A stretch of 64,000 nucleotides of DNA from Medicago truncatula (GCF_003473485.1 NC_053043.1:19842001-19906000), one strand, 5' to 3'; shown: positions 35,525 to 48,992, counted from the first letter of the stretch. The notes: a model not told the origin generated them from the sequence alone. Made by a program: numbers and translations.

Positions 35525-38500
35525 CCCGACCCAACCCGCAAAAAACCGGAGGAAACAACCCGATATGTGCGGGTTATAGCGGGTTAACGGGTCTACGGGT
35601 TATAAACACGGGTATTTAAGAGTTTAATTGGGCAGATGCGGGTAGATGAACTTCAACCGCGGGTACCCGAACCCGCCCGCGAATACAAATAATTTATGGG
35701 AATTGATGATAATCAAATGCATTTAGGGAGTAATAACTACTTTCATTTGCGGTGCAAGTTTTTTAGCAATATAATAACACCTTTGGTTGACCAATTCAAT
35801 ACTATTTTATATCACATTTATTTTTATTTACTACTAGGATTTTACTTTGTAGTTATTTCCTTTTATGTTTTCCATTGAAACGTTACAGCAAAACATCATC
35901 TCTCTCACGGCTTCTTCACCACCACCATGCTCCATCAGTATCAATTACTTTTCTTCAAACATTAACACCATGTTCTGTTAGTCTCCCTTATTTTTCTTTT
36001 GACTACGTCCCTCCTCTTTTCTCTTCTGCATCTTCTTTTACTTCTCAAATCTCAGTTTTTATTTCAATTTTCATTTTCTTCTTGATGTTTTGTTGGTTGA
36101 TGAATGATGTAGATCTGAGGTGAGGCTACTGTTTTTTCAAATTTCTATTATGAATCTTCTCAACCCGCGTGAACCCACCCGTAAACCCGCAACCCGAAAG
36201 ACCCGAACCCGTGCAAACCGAAGAAGAAAAGCTAGCTTAAATGGGTCTGTACACACAAACCGCGGGTTGAGCTGGGTCGAGCTTTCAGACCCGAACCCGC
36301 CCGTTGTCCACCCCTAGACTAGGTGGTACCCCAACCATTAAACAATTCAAAAATGATGAGTAACCCAGTAATAGCGACTCAAAAGTTTATTTGAGATAAT
36401 CTGATCGAAAAAGCACAAAACTCAGGAGCTGTGTGCTGCTTCGCCCTTGCATTGCATCAGATACAAATTGGAGTCACAGTGAACTCTCCTGGCCGGAAAA
36501 CACACCAGAGTTGTCCGTGTATCAGAAACTGTGAGGAATTCCTTCTAAATTTCCTTTTTTTTTTTAATAAATTAGAATTTTCCTTCCCTTCTCCTGTAGC
36601 ATGCGATTCCACCGCGATGGTCACCCCTCAAAAGGCAACGCACTAATGATTGAATTGCGTCGCAGAAAGAAAGAGAGGGGAGGGGCTTACGATTGAAAAA
36701 GGTGCCTGGGAGAATCTGATTCCTATTCAAATCATTGTTGTTTAATGAATAGTTGAATACGTTTGCTCAATTTCTGATACTACCCTTATTCACACACTTA
36801 TTGTTTCTTCAACTTTTCTTATGAAACCAATGTACTGGGTTACTCATCATTTTTGAATTGTTTAATGGTTGGGGTACCACATACAATAGAAAAGATGACC
36901 TGTATGTTCTGCAGTAAGGAGAGTATATGAGATGGAGGATATTTAGATCACTAGAGACAAAGACCTAGAAAAACTATATAATATGGTTTATGATAGAACA
37001 TTATGGCATAATTTGATCCATGTAGCCGTCCCCACTTAGTGGGATAAAGCTTGGTTGTTGTTGTTATTTTCTTATTTATTTTTTGAATGGTGTTCTTGTT
37101 GTTATTGATTGCTGTTGTCGCACCATATGAAAAAATAAAAAAGTTATAGTCCATTCGAGTTTTAATTAGAAAAAACTCAAAATTAAACCCATAGTAAATA
37201 AGTAAGGTGCTGAAGCTTGCAATAATTGCATCTATAGTTCAATATTTATCTGTTTTTCTAATTTTGTAACTGGCTGTTGGAGTTATCAGCTTTTAGGCTT
37301 TACGAGCACTTCCCATGGCTAATGTTGGGCTGGTTGAGTAGTGCGGCCTTGCCCAATATAGACTCTGCCATTTGGGACTTTATTGTCATTGTTACTTTAC
37401 CATTCAAACCATTGAAATGACATTCTTGTCTACATGAGAAAGTGTGAATGATAAGTTAAATTCACCATGGTGTTTTCGTTCGTAGGGACAGCCGAAAGAG
37501 AATCCATTTATAATGAGGGAGCAATCTGAGAACAAGAGCAAGAGTGCCAAGCCTAAAACAGGCACAAAGGAGAAGAAGAAAAGTGAGTTTGAGTTCTGCA
37601 AGGTTTGCAAAATAAATCATGACCAAGGTCTTCGCCACAAGTATTTCCCTAAGCACAAACAATCCCTTTCCACCTTCCTCTCTCGCTTCAAAAACAAACT
37701 CTCCGATGTTCGCTTCTTCCTCAAAACACCTTCTCCTCTTACTCCTCAACTTGCTTCCGGCAATCGCTTCTGGTGTGTTTTCTGTGACCAAGATATCGAT
37801 GAGCACTCCAGTTCTTTTGCCTGGTATCAATTTTTTGTTTTCAATTTATGAACTATTGTCCAGGTTTTCTTTAGCTAAATTGTAATGAACGTTCTCTTGT
37901 TCTCGAGGCAGTGAAAATGCGATTCGTCACCTAGCAAGTGTAAAACATGTGAATAATTTGAAGCACTTCTTTTGGAAATATGGTGGCACAGTGGATCAGC
38001 TGGATGTGTTTACAGTTTCTCATAATGACGTTGCAAAGGTGCCATATAAAATCTTATGTCTGTTTTTTAGGGGATTTTTTTTTTTTTTTTTATATATAAA
38101 ATAACTCATTATATAGAATGCATTTGCTCATTAAGTTACAAAAAAGCATTTGCTCATCATTTGTCATTTCTTTGCTAGTGCAGTGGGACAAGAGGTGCGC
38201 AAACCTTAAAAAGAAGCTTCATTGCAAAGTGAGGAAAGTCCTGGAGCAGTTTTTGGACCTTCAAGTGATATCCATAATCAATCGAACAATGAAAATATTG
38301 ATAGTTTTAAAAATAATATTTATTCCAATTCTGTGAACTCGAATGTTGTTTTGCCTTTACACTGCTACACAAATGAGTATCAGGTATCCTCTTCAGGTCA
38401 CTCTGGAGTTGGAAATACCGGCCTTTTAGATATTGGTAAATCTTCTTTACCTTCGGAAGCATGCTCCAGTGCGAATACCCTTGCTTTGCAGGATTTTGCA

Positions 38501-40423
38501 GGTATGCTTACCCTGTCTATTGGAAATGTCATTCCTTATTCTTTACAATTATCGGTCACTTGCGGGATTTGTTAAAAAGTTGAGACTTATCTTCCGTGTG
38601 CTTATGCTTTGTGTCTCAGCTGAACGGAGAAGTCACAAACTCCCTTATAATAGTGGACAATGGTCAAGTGATGGATACTCATGTAATAAAGCGGTAAGTC
38701 TATGTGTTGGGGGGAAGAGGGGAGGGTTTCTTAGGCTTTGACTCTTCTGCTTGAGAATCTAACTATTGAGTTTCAGACTTTCAGCAATTGTTGGTTGATG
38801 ATTTCATTGGTTTGTAAGATCAATGTATCTAAAGTTTTTCCTAAAGTTATCTAAAATTTTCTTGTCTTCATGATCAAGGATTATAGTTTGCTTCTCGCAA
38901 TGCATGCTTGTATATTTTATAATCTCTAATTTCTATTTTCACATTATTCTGATTGTTGCTCCCCTCTTGCTCTGTAGCTTTCTAATGTCTAATTTAAACA
39001 CTGATAAAGGCATTGCATTTCTTATGAATATAGCAGGTTCTTGATAATGGTAAAGTGGTCAGCGGAGAGAGTGGTCCGCAAGGTGTTCATCTATCTATAA
39101 CTATATATTTTTCTTAAGTTCTTATAATTCTATAAAGTTGGGGAGCATGTGCCAATTGAATATGTAATTTTTCATAGCACTATTGCATTTGCACCTATGT
39201 GCAAAATATTTGAAGACTTGAATGCAGAAAAAAAAGTTCTCTGTGGCATTATGACTTGCTCTTAGATAGATAACATTGAGGAGGCTGTGAATGTGATGGT
39301 AAACTAGTGTGCATGATGCATTGTCTACTAATGACTCTGCATTTTCAGGTATACAAATGCTCACTCGGATTTCTTTTGTGCCTGCTGAAAATGGTGGTGG
39401 AAATGTTCATTCTGGAGCACCTCCGCCTTGGTTTGAAACAACTGAGGGAGTTCAGATGCATCCGAAGCCTGTTTTAGGAGACCTTGTCTCCCATTCAAAC
39501 AAGTCAGGGAAGCACAAAAAGTTGAATCCTAAACGCGTTGGAGCTGCTTGGGCAGAAAAGAGAAAGATTGAAATGGAGATGGAAAAGAGGGGAGAGACTG
39601 TGAGGAACGAATGTGATGCCAGCTGGCTTCCTAATTTTGGTAGAGTCTGGCAATCTGGCAGCAGAAGAGAATCCAGAAAAGAATTTGAAAAGGAGAAACA
39701 AGAGTTGTCAAATGTTGAAGCTCAACCTGAGATGCCAATCAAGATACAACCTTATGTTAGCAAAAGAATGGTGCGTTTTACATTCTAAATATTATGGGTT
39801 TGATTTGTTTCAAAACTGTCTGTCAAAACCAGTCTGCTTTGTGCCTGACCGAGCCCAAGCTTGGCATGTTTGGTATATGGGTTGCAAAATGGGCAGAGTC
39901 AGGGGCGGTTGGTTTCATATCAATGGGGTAGCATTTGCTACCCCAAAAGAAAAAAAAAATCTTGAATAATGTAGTATAGTTTTGTATGTAGCTACCCCAT
40001 TGATATATTATTTGGCTACTCCAAACAATTTTTGTTGGTTTAAAGAAGGATGATATCAATAAAATATAGATAATCTATTTAGTTTAGTATCAATTATAGA
40101 TAAATTTGACTTAAAACTTCATAGAGCACAACTTTTATAAATAATTATTGTTAGATTTTATTTTCTTTACTGTCGTTTCATTAAATATAAGTAAAAGTTA
40201 TCGTTATTGATTAAGTTCAATATATTAGTTTTTAAAATATATATATATTTTTTGTATTTGGCCTCCTCATAAATATTGTGCTAGCTTCGCCGTTTTGCAG
40301 AGTACTTCAGACTGATCATACCACCATGTCTAGAATGGTGGTATCAATTGTATACAGATAAAACAAATGCATTTAATTGGGCAGATGCGGGTAGATGAAC
40401 TTCAGACTGATCATACCACCATG
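35525..40423 (+). repeat. TTL array unit 4 (4899 bp)
   Basis: Same order as unit 3. The variant CTAGGTGG, instead of CTATGTGG, at the hAT/spacer border (about 36320) is shared with unit 5 only. It encodes the frameshifted TTL copy 5. Confidence 0.9.
37513..39788 (+). pseudogene. TTL: TTL copy 5, frameshifted in exon 3
   Basis: Exons 37513-37823, 37912-38038, 38184-38501, 38620-38693, 39037-39082 and 39349-39770. An A is missing from the A run near 38207-38211 (CCTTAAAAAGAAG where the other copies have six A or AAAAAGG), so the frame breaks soon after residue 154 and stops at 38334-38336. The product would keep both zinc fingers but lose the conserved C-terminal half. The run is a homopolymer, so a sequencing error must be considered. 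Confidence 0.75.
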
Positions 40424-43400
40424 CCCGACCCAACCCGCAAAAAACCGGAGGAAACAACCCGATATGTGCGGGTTATAGCGGGTTAACGGGTCTACGGGTT
40501 ATAAACACGGGTATTTAAGAGTTTAATTGGGCAGATGCGGGTAGATGAACTTCAACCGCGGGTACCCGAACCCGCCCGCGAATACAAATAATTTATGGGA
40601 ATTGATGATAATCAAATGCATTTAGGGAGTAATAACTACTTTCATTTGCGGTGCAAGTTTTTTAGCAATATAATAACACCTTTGGTTGACCAATTCAATA
40701 CTATTTTATATCACATTTATTTTTATTTACTACTAGGATTTTACTTTGTAGTTATTTCCTTTTATGTTTTCCATTGAAACGTTACAGCAAAACATCATCT
40801 CTCTCACGGCTTCTTCACCACCACCATGCTCCATCAGTATCAATTACTTTTCTTCAAACATTAACACCATGTTCTGTTAGTCTCCCTTATTTTTCTTTTG
40901 ACTACGTCCCTCCTCTTTTCTCTTCTGCATCTTCTTTTACTTCTCAAATCTCAGTTTTTATTTCAATTTTCATTTTCTTCTTGATGTTTTGTTGGTTGAT
41001 GAATGATGTAGATCTGAGGTGAGGCTACTGTTTTTTCAAATTTCTATTATGAATCTTCTCAACCCGCGTGAACCCACCCGTAAACCCGCAACCCGAAAGA
41101 CCCGAACCCGTGCAAACCGAAGAAGAAAAGCTAGCTTAAATGGGTCTGTACACACAAACCGCGGGTTGAGCTGGGTCGAGCTTTCAGACCCGAACCCGCC
41201 CGTTGTCCACCCCTAGACTAGGTGGTACCCCAACCATTAAACAATTCAAAAATGATGAGTAACCCAGTAATAGCGACTCAAAAGTTTATTTGAGATAATC
41301 TGATCGAAAAAGCACAAAACTCAGGAGCTGTGTGCTGCTTCGCCCTTGCATTGCATCAGATACAAATTGGAGTCACAGTGAACTCTCCTGGCCGGAAAAC
41401 ACACCAGAGTTGTCCGTGTATCAGAAACTGTGAGGAATTCCTTCTAAATTTCCTTTTTTTTTTTAATAAATTAGAATTTTCCTTCCCTTCTCCTGTAGCA
41501 TGCGATTCCACCGCGATGGTCACCCCTCAAAAGGCAACGCACTAATGATTGAATTGCGTCGCAGAAAGAAAGAGAGGGGAGGGGCTTACGATTGAAAAAG
41601 GTGCCTGGGAGAATCTGATTCCTATTCAAATCATTGTTGTTTAATGAATAGTTGAATACGTTTGCTCAATTTCTGATACTACCCTTATTCACACACTTAT
41701 TGTTTCTTCAACTTTTCTTATGAAACCAATGTACTGGGTTACTCATCATTTTTGAATTGTTTAATGGTTGGGGTACCACATACAATAGAAAAGATGACCT
41801 GTATGTTCTGCAGTAAGGAGAGTATATGAGATGGAGGATATTTAGATCACTAGAGACAAAGACCTAGAAAAACTATATAATATGGTTTATGATAGAACAT
41901 TATGGCATAATTTGATCCATGTAGCCGTCCCCACTTAGTGGGATAAAGCTTGGTTGTTGTTGTTATTTTCTTATTTATTTTTTGAATGGTGTTCTTGTTG
42001 TTATTGATTGCTGTTGTCGCACCATATGAAAAAATAAAAAAAGTTATAGGTTATTCGAGTTTTAATTAGAAAAAACTCAAAATTAAACCCATAGTAAATA
42101 AGTAAGGTGCTGAAGCTTGCAATAATTGCATCTATAGTTCAATATTTATCTGTTTTTCTAATTTTGTAACTGGCTGTTGGAGTTATCAGCTTTTAGGCTT
42201 TACGAGCACTTCCCATGGCTAATGTTGGGCTGGTTGAGTAGTGCGGCCTTGCCCATTATAGACTCTGCCATTTGGGACTTTATTGTCATTGTTACTTTAC
42301 CATTCAAACCATTGAAATGACATTCTTGTCTACATGAGAAAGTGTGAATGATAAGTTAAATTCACCATGGTGTTTTCGTTCGTAGGGACAGCCGAAAGAG
42401 AATCCATTTATAATGAGGGAGCAATCTGAGAACAAGAGCAAGAGTGCCAAGCCTAAAACAGGCACAAAGGAGAAGAAGAAAAGTGAGTTTGAGTTCTGCA
42501 AGGTTTGCAAAATAAATCATGACCAAGGTCTTCGCCACAAGTATTTCCCTAAGCACAAACAATCCCTTTCCACCTTCCTCTCTCGCTTCAAAAACAAACT
42601 CTCCGATGTTCGCTTCTTCCTCAAAACACCTTCTCCTCTTACTCCTCAACTTGCTTCCGGCAATCGCTTCTGGTGTGTTTTCTGTGACCAAGATATCAAT
42701 GAGCACTCCAGTTCTTTTGCCTGGTATCAATTTTTTGTTTTCAATTTATGAACTATTGTCCAGGTTTTCTTTAGCTAAATTGTAATGAACGTTCTCTTGT
42801 TCTCGAGGCAGTGAAAATGCGATTCGTCACCTAGCAAGTGTAGAACATGTGAATAATTTGAAGCACTTCTTTTGGAAATATGGTGGCACAGTGGATCAGC
42901 TGGATGTGTTTACAGTTTCTCATAATGACGTTGCAAAGGTGCCATATAAAATCTTATGTCTGTTTTTTAGGGGATTTTTTTTTTTTTTTTTTTTATATAT
43001 AAAATAACTCATTATATAGAATGCATTTGCTCATTAAGTTACAAAAAAGCATTTGCTCATCATTTGTCATTTCTTTGCTAGTGCAGTGGGACAAGAGGTG
43101 CGCAAACCTTAAAAAAGAAGCTTCATTGCAAAGTGAGGAAAGTCCTGGAGCAGTTTTTGGACCTTCAAGTGATATCCATAATCAATCGAACAATGAAAAT
43201 ATTGATAGTTTTAAAAATAATATTTATTCCAATTCTGTGAACTCGAATGTTGTTTTGCCTTTACACTGCTACACAAATGAGTATCAGGTATCCTCTTCAG
43301 GTCACTCTGGAGTTGGAAATACCGGCCTTTTAGATATTGGTAAATCTTCTTTACCTTCGGAAGCATGCTCCAGTGCGAATACCCTTGCTTTGCAGGATTT

Positions 43401-45326
43401 TGCAGGTATGCTTACCCTGTCTATTGGAAATGTCATTCCTTATTCTTTACAATTATCGGTCACTTGCGGGATTTGTTAAAAAGTTGAGACTTATCTTCCG
43501 TGTGCTTATGCTTTGTGTCTCAGCTGAACGGAGAAGTCACAAACTCCCTTATAATAGTGGACAATGGTCAAGTGATGGATACTCATGTAATAAAGCGGTA
43601 AGTCTATGTGTTGGGGGGAAGAGGGGAGGGTTTCTTAGGCTTTGACTCTTCTGCTTGAGAATCTAACTATTGAGTTTCAGACTTTCAGCAATTGTTGGTT
43701 GATGATTTCATTGGTTTGTAAGATCAATGTATCTAAAGTTTTTCCTAAAGTTATCTAAAATTTTCTTGTCTTCATGATCAAGGATTATAGTTTGCTTCTC
43801 GCAATGCATGCTTGTATATTTTATAATCTCTAATTTCTATTTTCACATTATTCTGATTGTTGCTCCCCTCTTGCTCTGTAGCTTTCTAATGTCTAATTTA
43901 AACACTGATAAAGGCATTGCATTTCTTATGAATATAGCAGGTTCTTGATAATGGTAAAGTGGTCAGCGGAGAGAGTGGTCCGCAAGGTGTTCATCTATCT
44001 ATAACTATATATTTTTCTTAAGTTCTTATAATTCTATAAAGTTGGGGAGCATGTGCCAATTGAATATGTAATTTTTCATAGCACTATTGCATTTGCACCT
44101 ATGTGCAAAATATTTGAAGACTTGAATGCAGAAAAAAAAGTTCTCTGTGGCATTATGACTTGCTCTTAGATAGATAACATTGAGGAGGCTGTGAATGTGA
44201 TGGTAAACTAGTGTGCATGATGCATTGTCTACTAATGACTCTGCATTTTCAGGTATACAAATGCTCACTCGGATTTCTTTTGTGCCTGCTGAAAATGGTG
44301 GTGGAAATGTTCATTCTGGAGCACCTCCGCCTTGGTTTGAAACAACTGAGGGAGTTCAGATGCATCCGAAGCCTGTTTTAGGAGACCTTGTCTCCCATTC
44401 AAACAAGTCAGGGAAGCACAAAAAGTTGAGTCCTAAACGCGTTGGAGCTGCTTGGGCAGAAAAGAGAAAGATTGAAATGGAGATGGAAAAGAGGGGAGAG
44501 ACTGTGAGGAACGAATGTGATGCCAGCTGGCTTCCTAATTTTGGTAGAGTCTGGCAATCTGGCAGCAGAAGAGAATCCAGAAAAGAATTTGAAAAGGAGA
44601 AACAAGAGTTGTCAAATGTTGAAGCTCAACCTGAGATGCCAATCAAGATACAACCTTATGTTAGCAAAAGAATGGTGCGTTTTACATTCTAAATATTATG
44701 GGTTTGATTTGTTTCAAAACTGTCTGTCAAAACCAGTCTGCTTTGTGCCTGACCGAGCCCAAGCTTGGCATGTTTGGTATATGGGTTGCAAAATGGGCAG
44801 AGTCAGGGGCGGTTGGTTTCATATCAATGGGGTAGCATTTGCTACCCCAAAAGAAAAAAAAATCTTGAATAATGTAGTATAGTTTTGTATGTAGCTACCC
44901 CATTGATATATTATTTGGCTACTCCAAACAATTTTTGTTGGTTTAAAGAAGGATGATATCAATAAAATATAGATAATCTATTTAGTTTAGTATCAATTAT
45001 AGATAAATTTGACTTAAAACTTCATAGAGCACAACTTTTATAAATAATTATTGTTAGATTTTATTTTCTTTACTGTCGTTTCATTAAATATAAGTAAAAT
45101 TTATCGTTATTGATTAAGTTCAATATATTAGTTTTTAAAATATATATATATTTTTTGTATTTGGCCTCCTCGTAAATATTGTGCTAGCTTCGCCGTTTTG
45201 CAGAGTACTTCAGACTGATCATACCACCATGTCTAGAATGGTGGTATCAATTGTATACAGATAAAACAAATGCATTTAATTGGGCAGATGCGGGTAGATG
45301 AACTTCAGACTGATCATACCACCATG
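40424..45326 (+). repeat. TTL array unit 5 (4903 bp)
   Basis: Same order as unit 4, sharing its CTAGGTGG variant at about 41218. Small private differences in the upstream region (GGTTATTCG for GTCCATTCG near 42050). It encodes TTL copy 6. Confidence 0.9.
42413..44692 (+). CDS. TTL: TTL copy 6, lacking the normal last exon
   Basis: Exons 42413-42723, 42812-42938, 43087-43405, 43524-43597, 43941-43986 and 44253-44674 are in frame; read-through stop at 44690-44692. Private changes: Asn for Asp in DQDIN and Ser for Asn in KKLSPKR, the latter within a conserved block. Zinc ligands intact. Confidence 0.75.
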
Positions 45327-46358
45327 CCCGACCCAACCCGCAAAAAACCGGAGGAAACAACCCGATATGTGCGGGTTATAGCGGGTTAACGGGTCTACGG
45401 GTTATAAACACGGGTATTTAAGAGTTTAATTGGGCAGATGCGGGTAGATGAACTTCAACCGCGGGTACCCGAACCCGCCCGCGAATACAAATAATTTATG
45501 GGAATTGATGATAATCAAATGCATTTAGGGAGTAATAACTACTTTCATTTGCGGTGCAAGTTTTTTAGCAATATAATAACACCTTTGGTTGACCAATTCA
45601 ATACTATTTTATATCACATTTATTTTTATTTACTACTAGGATTTTACTTTGTAGTTATTTCCTTTTATGTTTTCCATTGAAACGTTACAGCAAAACATCA
45701 TCTCTCTCACGGCTTCTTCACCACCACCATGCTCCATCAGTATCAATTACTTTTCTTCAAACATTAACACCATGTTCTGTTAGTCTCCCTTATTTTTCTT
45801 TTCACTACGTCCCTCCTCTTTTCTCTTCTGCATCTTCTTTTACTTCTCAAATCTCAGTTTTTATTTCAATTTTCATTTTCTTCTTGATGTTTTGTTGGTT
45901 GATGAATGATGTAGATCTGAGGTGAGGCTACTGTTTTTTCAAATTTCTATTATGAATCTTCTCAACCCGCGTGAATCCACCCGTAAACCCGCAACCCGAA
46001 AGACCCGAACCCGTGCAAACCGAAGAAGAAAAGCTAGCTTAAATGGGTCTGTACACACAAACCGCGGGTTGAGCTGGGTCGAGCTTTCAGACCCGAACCC
46101 GCCCGTTGTCCACCCCTAGACTATGTGGTACCCCAACCATTAAACAATTCAAAAATGATGAGTAACCCAGTACATTGGTTTCATAAGAAAAGTTGAAGAT
46201 TTGAAGAAACAATAAGTGTGTGAATAAGGGTAGTATCAGAAATTGAGCAAACGTATTCAACTATTCATTAAACAACAATGATTTGAATAGGAATCAGATT
46301 CTCCCAGGCACCTTTTTCAATCGTAAGCCCCTCCCCTCTCTTTCTTTCTGCGACGCAG
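45327..46358 (+). repeat. Partial last array unit: hAT-like element plus inverted spacer arm
   Basis: The hAT part (45327 to about 46125) is followed by a ~230-base inverted arm matching 21380-21611 of unit 1, not the shortened spacer of units 2-5. Similarity stops at CTGCGACGCA; unit 1 continues with ATTCAATC, here GGTTGCAG follows. This marks the right border of the amplified DNA. Confidence 0.85.
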
Positions 46359-46427
46359 GTTGCAGTAATGACTATTAAATTTTGTTCAATTCAAAGAAAA
46401 AAGGCAGAATTTATTTGGTACTGTACC

Positions 46428-46775
46428 TGGCGTAATAAAAAAAATGTCATAATTCACATCGGTGTGTATCCAACTGATGTGAAACGTGTTCTAGAAAATT
46501 GGAATTCACATCGGGGCGCTTCACTGCCGATGTGAATTAAGCCTATATGACATCGGCTGCCTTTGTGAAACCAATGTGAAATCCTATGTTTTCAGACTAT
46601 TACCTCACATATCAAATCAGATGTTTGCGCCAGATGTGGTTTGAGACATATCACAACGGTTCATTGCCCGATGTGAAAAGTGAATGACATACAACCTCAT
46701 CCTTAGTTATATCGGCTGGTACCCGATGTGAAATGTCGATTTCAACCGATGTGAAATGTCATTTTTGTAGTAGTG
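46428..46775. mobile_element. CACTA-type non-autonomous element
   Basis: The right end reads ATTTTTGTAGTAGTG, the complement of the CACTACTACAAAAAT terminus of CACTA transposons. The subterminal motif CACATCGG, or its complement CCGATGTG, recurs at least eight times. The left end (AAAAAAAATGTCATAATTCAC) has lost a clear CACTA start. About 350 bp, no coding capacity. Confidence 0.75.
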
Positions 46776-46904
46776 TAATTACCTAAATAACCCCATTATT
46801 TACTGGCTAGGTAACCGCAAATTAGGCCCATAGAGGGTTATAAATACTATCCTTGAGAGCCTTCTCAAGACACGAGCAATACAATACAAACCCTAATACG
46901 ATAA

Positions 46905-47862
46905 TTGTACTTTTAGCAAGTACAGATTTGTACAATTCTTCTAACGTTTTGATGATAACAAAGTATTAAAGAACAACTTGATAAACTAATATACGTTAAA
47001 TTATTCAGGACCATCGAATAAAATTTAACAAGGTATGAACATGTATAAGTGCAATCTGAAGCACAAGAGAAGTTAGAAGACTTGGTAAAAGATATGAAGA
47101 AAGGTCAATTGGAAGTCAACACCTTGGATCTGAAGAAAGGAAGTCATTCATAATCTGAAGGATACCAGACTCTAAAGACCATCAGACTCTAAAGAACAGA
47201 AGACTCTGAGGGGCCCAAAAGCCACGTCAGATTTGTCTTCTTTTGTAGTTATCTCTATCAAACCCTGATAGTACCATTTGTCATCTTCTGACCATGTGGA
47301 GAAACAGACAAAAAAATTCAAGGACAAAGATAATGAATGGATAATTCTAGTTGAAACAAAGGAATTTCAAATATCTAATCAACGACATTATCCATATCAG
47401 GAAATATCCCAAACTCCTTGATTAGATGCTTCTCAACGACTCTTAATGCGCAGACGCCTCTTTTATGGCTCTAAAATCCTTGCCTATATAAGGAGCTGAA
47501 GACTTGAAGAAATACAAAAAGACTCTGCAATTTTAATTGTGCCCTTACTCTGTCAAATTCAAAAGCGCATAGAACACTTAAGAATTTATTACTAAGTTCA
47601 TATCTTAGATATTCTAAGTTCATATAGTTTGTTTTGATTGTAACTGTATACACCTATGATTGTATATCAAGTGTAACAACAAATACTTTATTTGTAAACT
47701 CTTACAAGCTCTCTCAGTTGTGATTGAGCATTTTGAAGTCTCTTGCTCGTGTACTTCGTTTAGTCCTTGAGTATTTGTAATTAGTTGTAATTATAGTGAA
47801 AATCCCTTTGAAATTCAAGGGGACTGGACTACTCCTGGATTGTAGAAGGAACCATTATAATT

Positions 47863-47954
<92 letters not shown>

Positions 47955-48104
47955 TTTTTATCCGCTGCAATCAAACTCTAATTAACACCATGACTCTGAA
48001 CTCAACTCAGACTCTAAACTTATTCAAACTCTGACTTGTGAAACACTTAGAAAATATTTGATAAAATCAACACAATTCATCCCCCATGTTTTTATAACCT
48101 TCAG
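46905..48104 (+). mobile_element. Copia-type (SIRE-like) LTR
   Basis: Ends directly before a primer-binding site. Contains a TATA-like TATATAAGGAG at 47485 and R/U5-like sequence with TTGTAACTG and TTGTAATTAG. The right end is CCTTCA at about 48104; the left end is uncertain. The phrase TTTTGATGATAACAAAG near 46945 is typical of SIRE/Maximus LTRs, by memory. No second LTR was found. Confidence 0.6.
47865..47951. repeat. (CT)n(GT)n compound microsatellite
   Basis: Roughly 29 CT units followed by about 14 GT units, inside the U5 end of the LTR. Length is likely variable between individuals. Confidence 0.95.
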
Positions 48105-48243
48105 TTGGTATTAGAGCATAAACTATGCCCAACCACTCAATTTGTGAGAGTGTTAGTGTACCCAGTGGTTCTGGTAGTAACAACAATGTTACTTCTAGTG
48201 TTTTAGAATTCTGTATAGGTGATTTGCGACCCGTTTTTCCTAT
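48105..48243 (+). mobile_element. Primer-binding site and start of gag of the SIRE-like element
   Basis: TTGGTATTAGAGC (48105-48117) matches the 3' end of initiator-Met tRNA (TGGTATCAGAGC) with one mismatch. An open frame from ATG at 48125 (MPNHSICESVSVPSGSGSNN) resembles an N-terminal gag leader, and is broken near 48243. The rest of the internal region is absent. Confidence 0.65.
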
Positions 48244-48992
48244 GGAAAACTACTATTTTTACATAGAAAATAAGTTGGAAAGAAACTAATCCCACGATCA
48301 ACACTCCTCTCATGTTGACAAACGCTTGTCTCCCACGTTCTCCTTTGAGGAAATCACTTCTCTTTTGAAATTCAAATCTTCCCTCTATTGGAATATTTTA
48401 ATATTTTATTATATTCCAATATCATTATGTGGGAAAATATCGTAATAATAACTATATTAGCTATTTATTAATTGTGAGCCTTAGTTGATTAGTGATCAAA
48501 TTAAGTAATAAGGCTATTAGATTTCTAATTGGATAAATAATTAAATATTTAATTAATTGATATTGACTCAATGAGTGAATGTCCAGATGACCCATTAACG
48601 GAATAATGGGAAACTTAATGGCCATCCAATATAACATAAAAGAGGTTATGGTCGCCAATACATCGTACACGGCAAAACTCTCTCTTCTCCCCATCTGAAG
48701 AGAACTTGAGGCATAAAGGTACCGATTGAAGAAGAATCAAATCAGCCGCCGCTATGCTAAGTCAAACATGTCATAGATCTGTTCATATTCGTGTTCATGT
48801 CTTCATGTTTGATTTATTGGGATAATTTGTTTGCTTTTGAGTATTTTTGCTCTCGTTAATTTTGCTTGAACCCTGTTAAACAATTAGGGGATTTTCAGTT
48901 TGTTTCTCCCAAATCTTTATGAATTCATGTGTCGAGCAATTTGGTTTTATCGATGTGATGTTATATATTGCAAACAACTTTTAAGATGATTG
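48244..48992. other. AT-rich repeat-like DNA, unassigned
   Basis: Looks like another retroelement LTR or leader (GGCAAAACTCTCTCTTCTCC near 48670), but no termini, primer site or coding sequence could be assigned. Confidence 0.25.

Noticed and set aside
20572-46358. Array as centromeric-type satellite DNA
   Set aside because: The period is ~4.9 kb, copy number is five, and the unit contains a multi-exon gene with intact splice sites.
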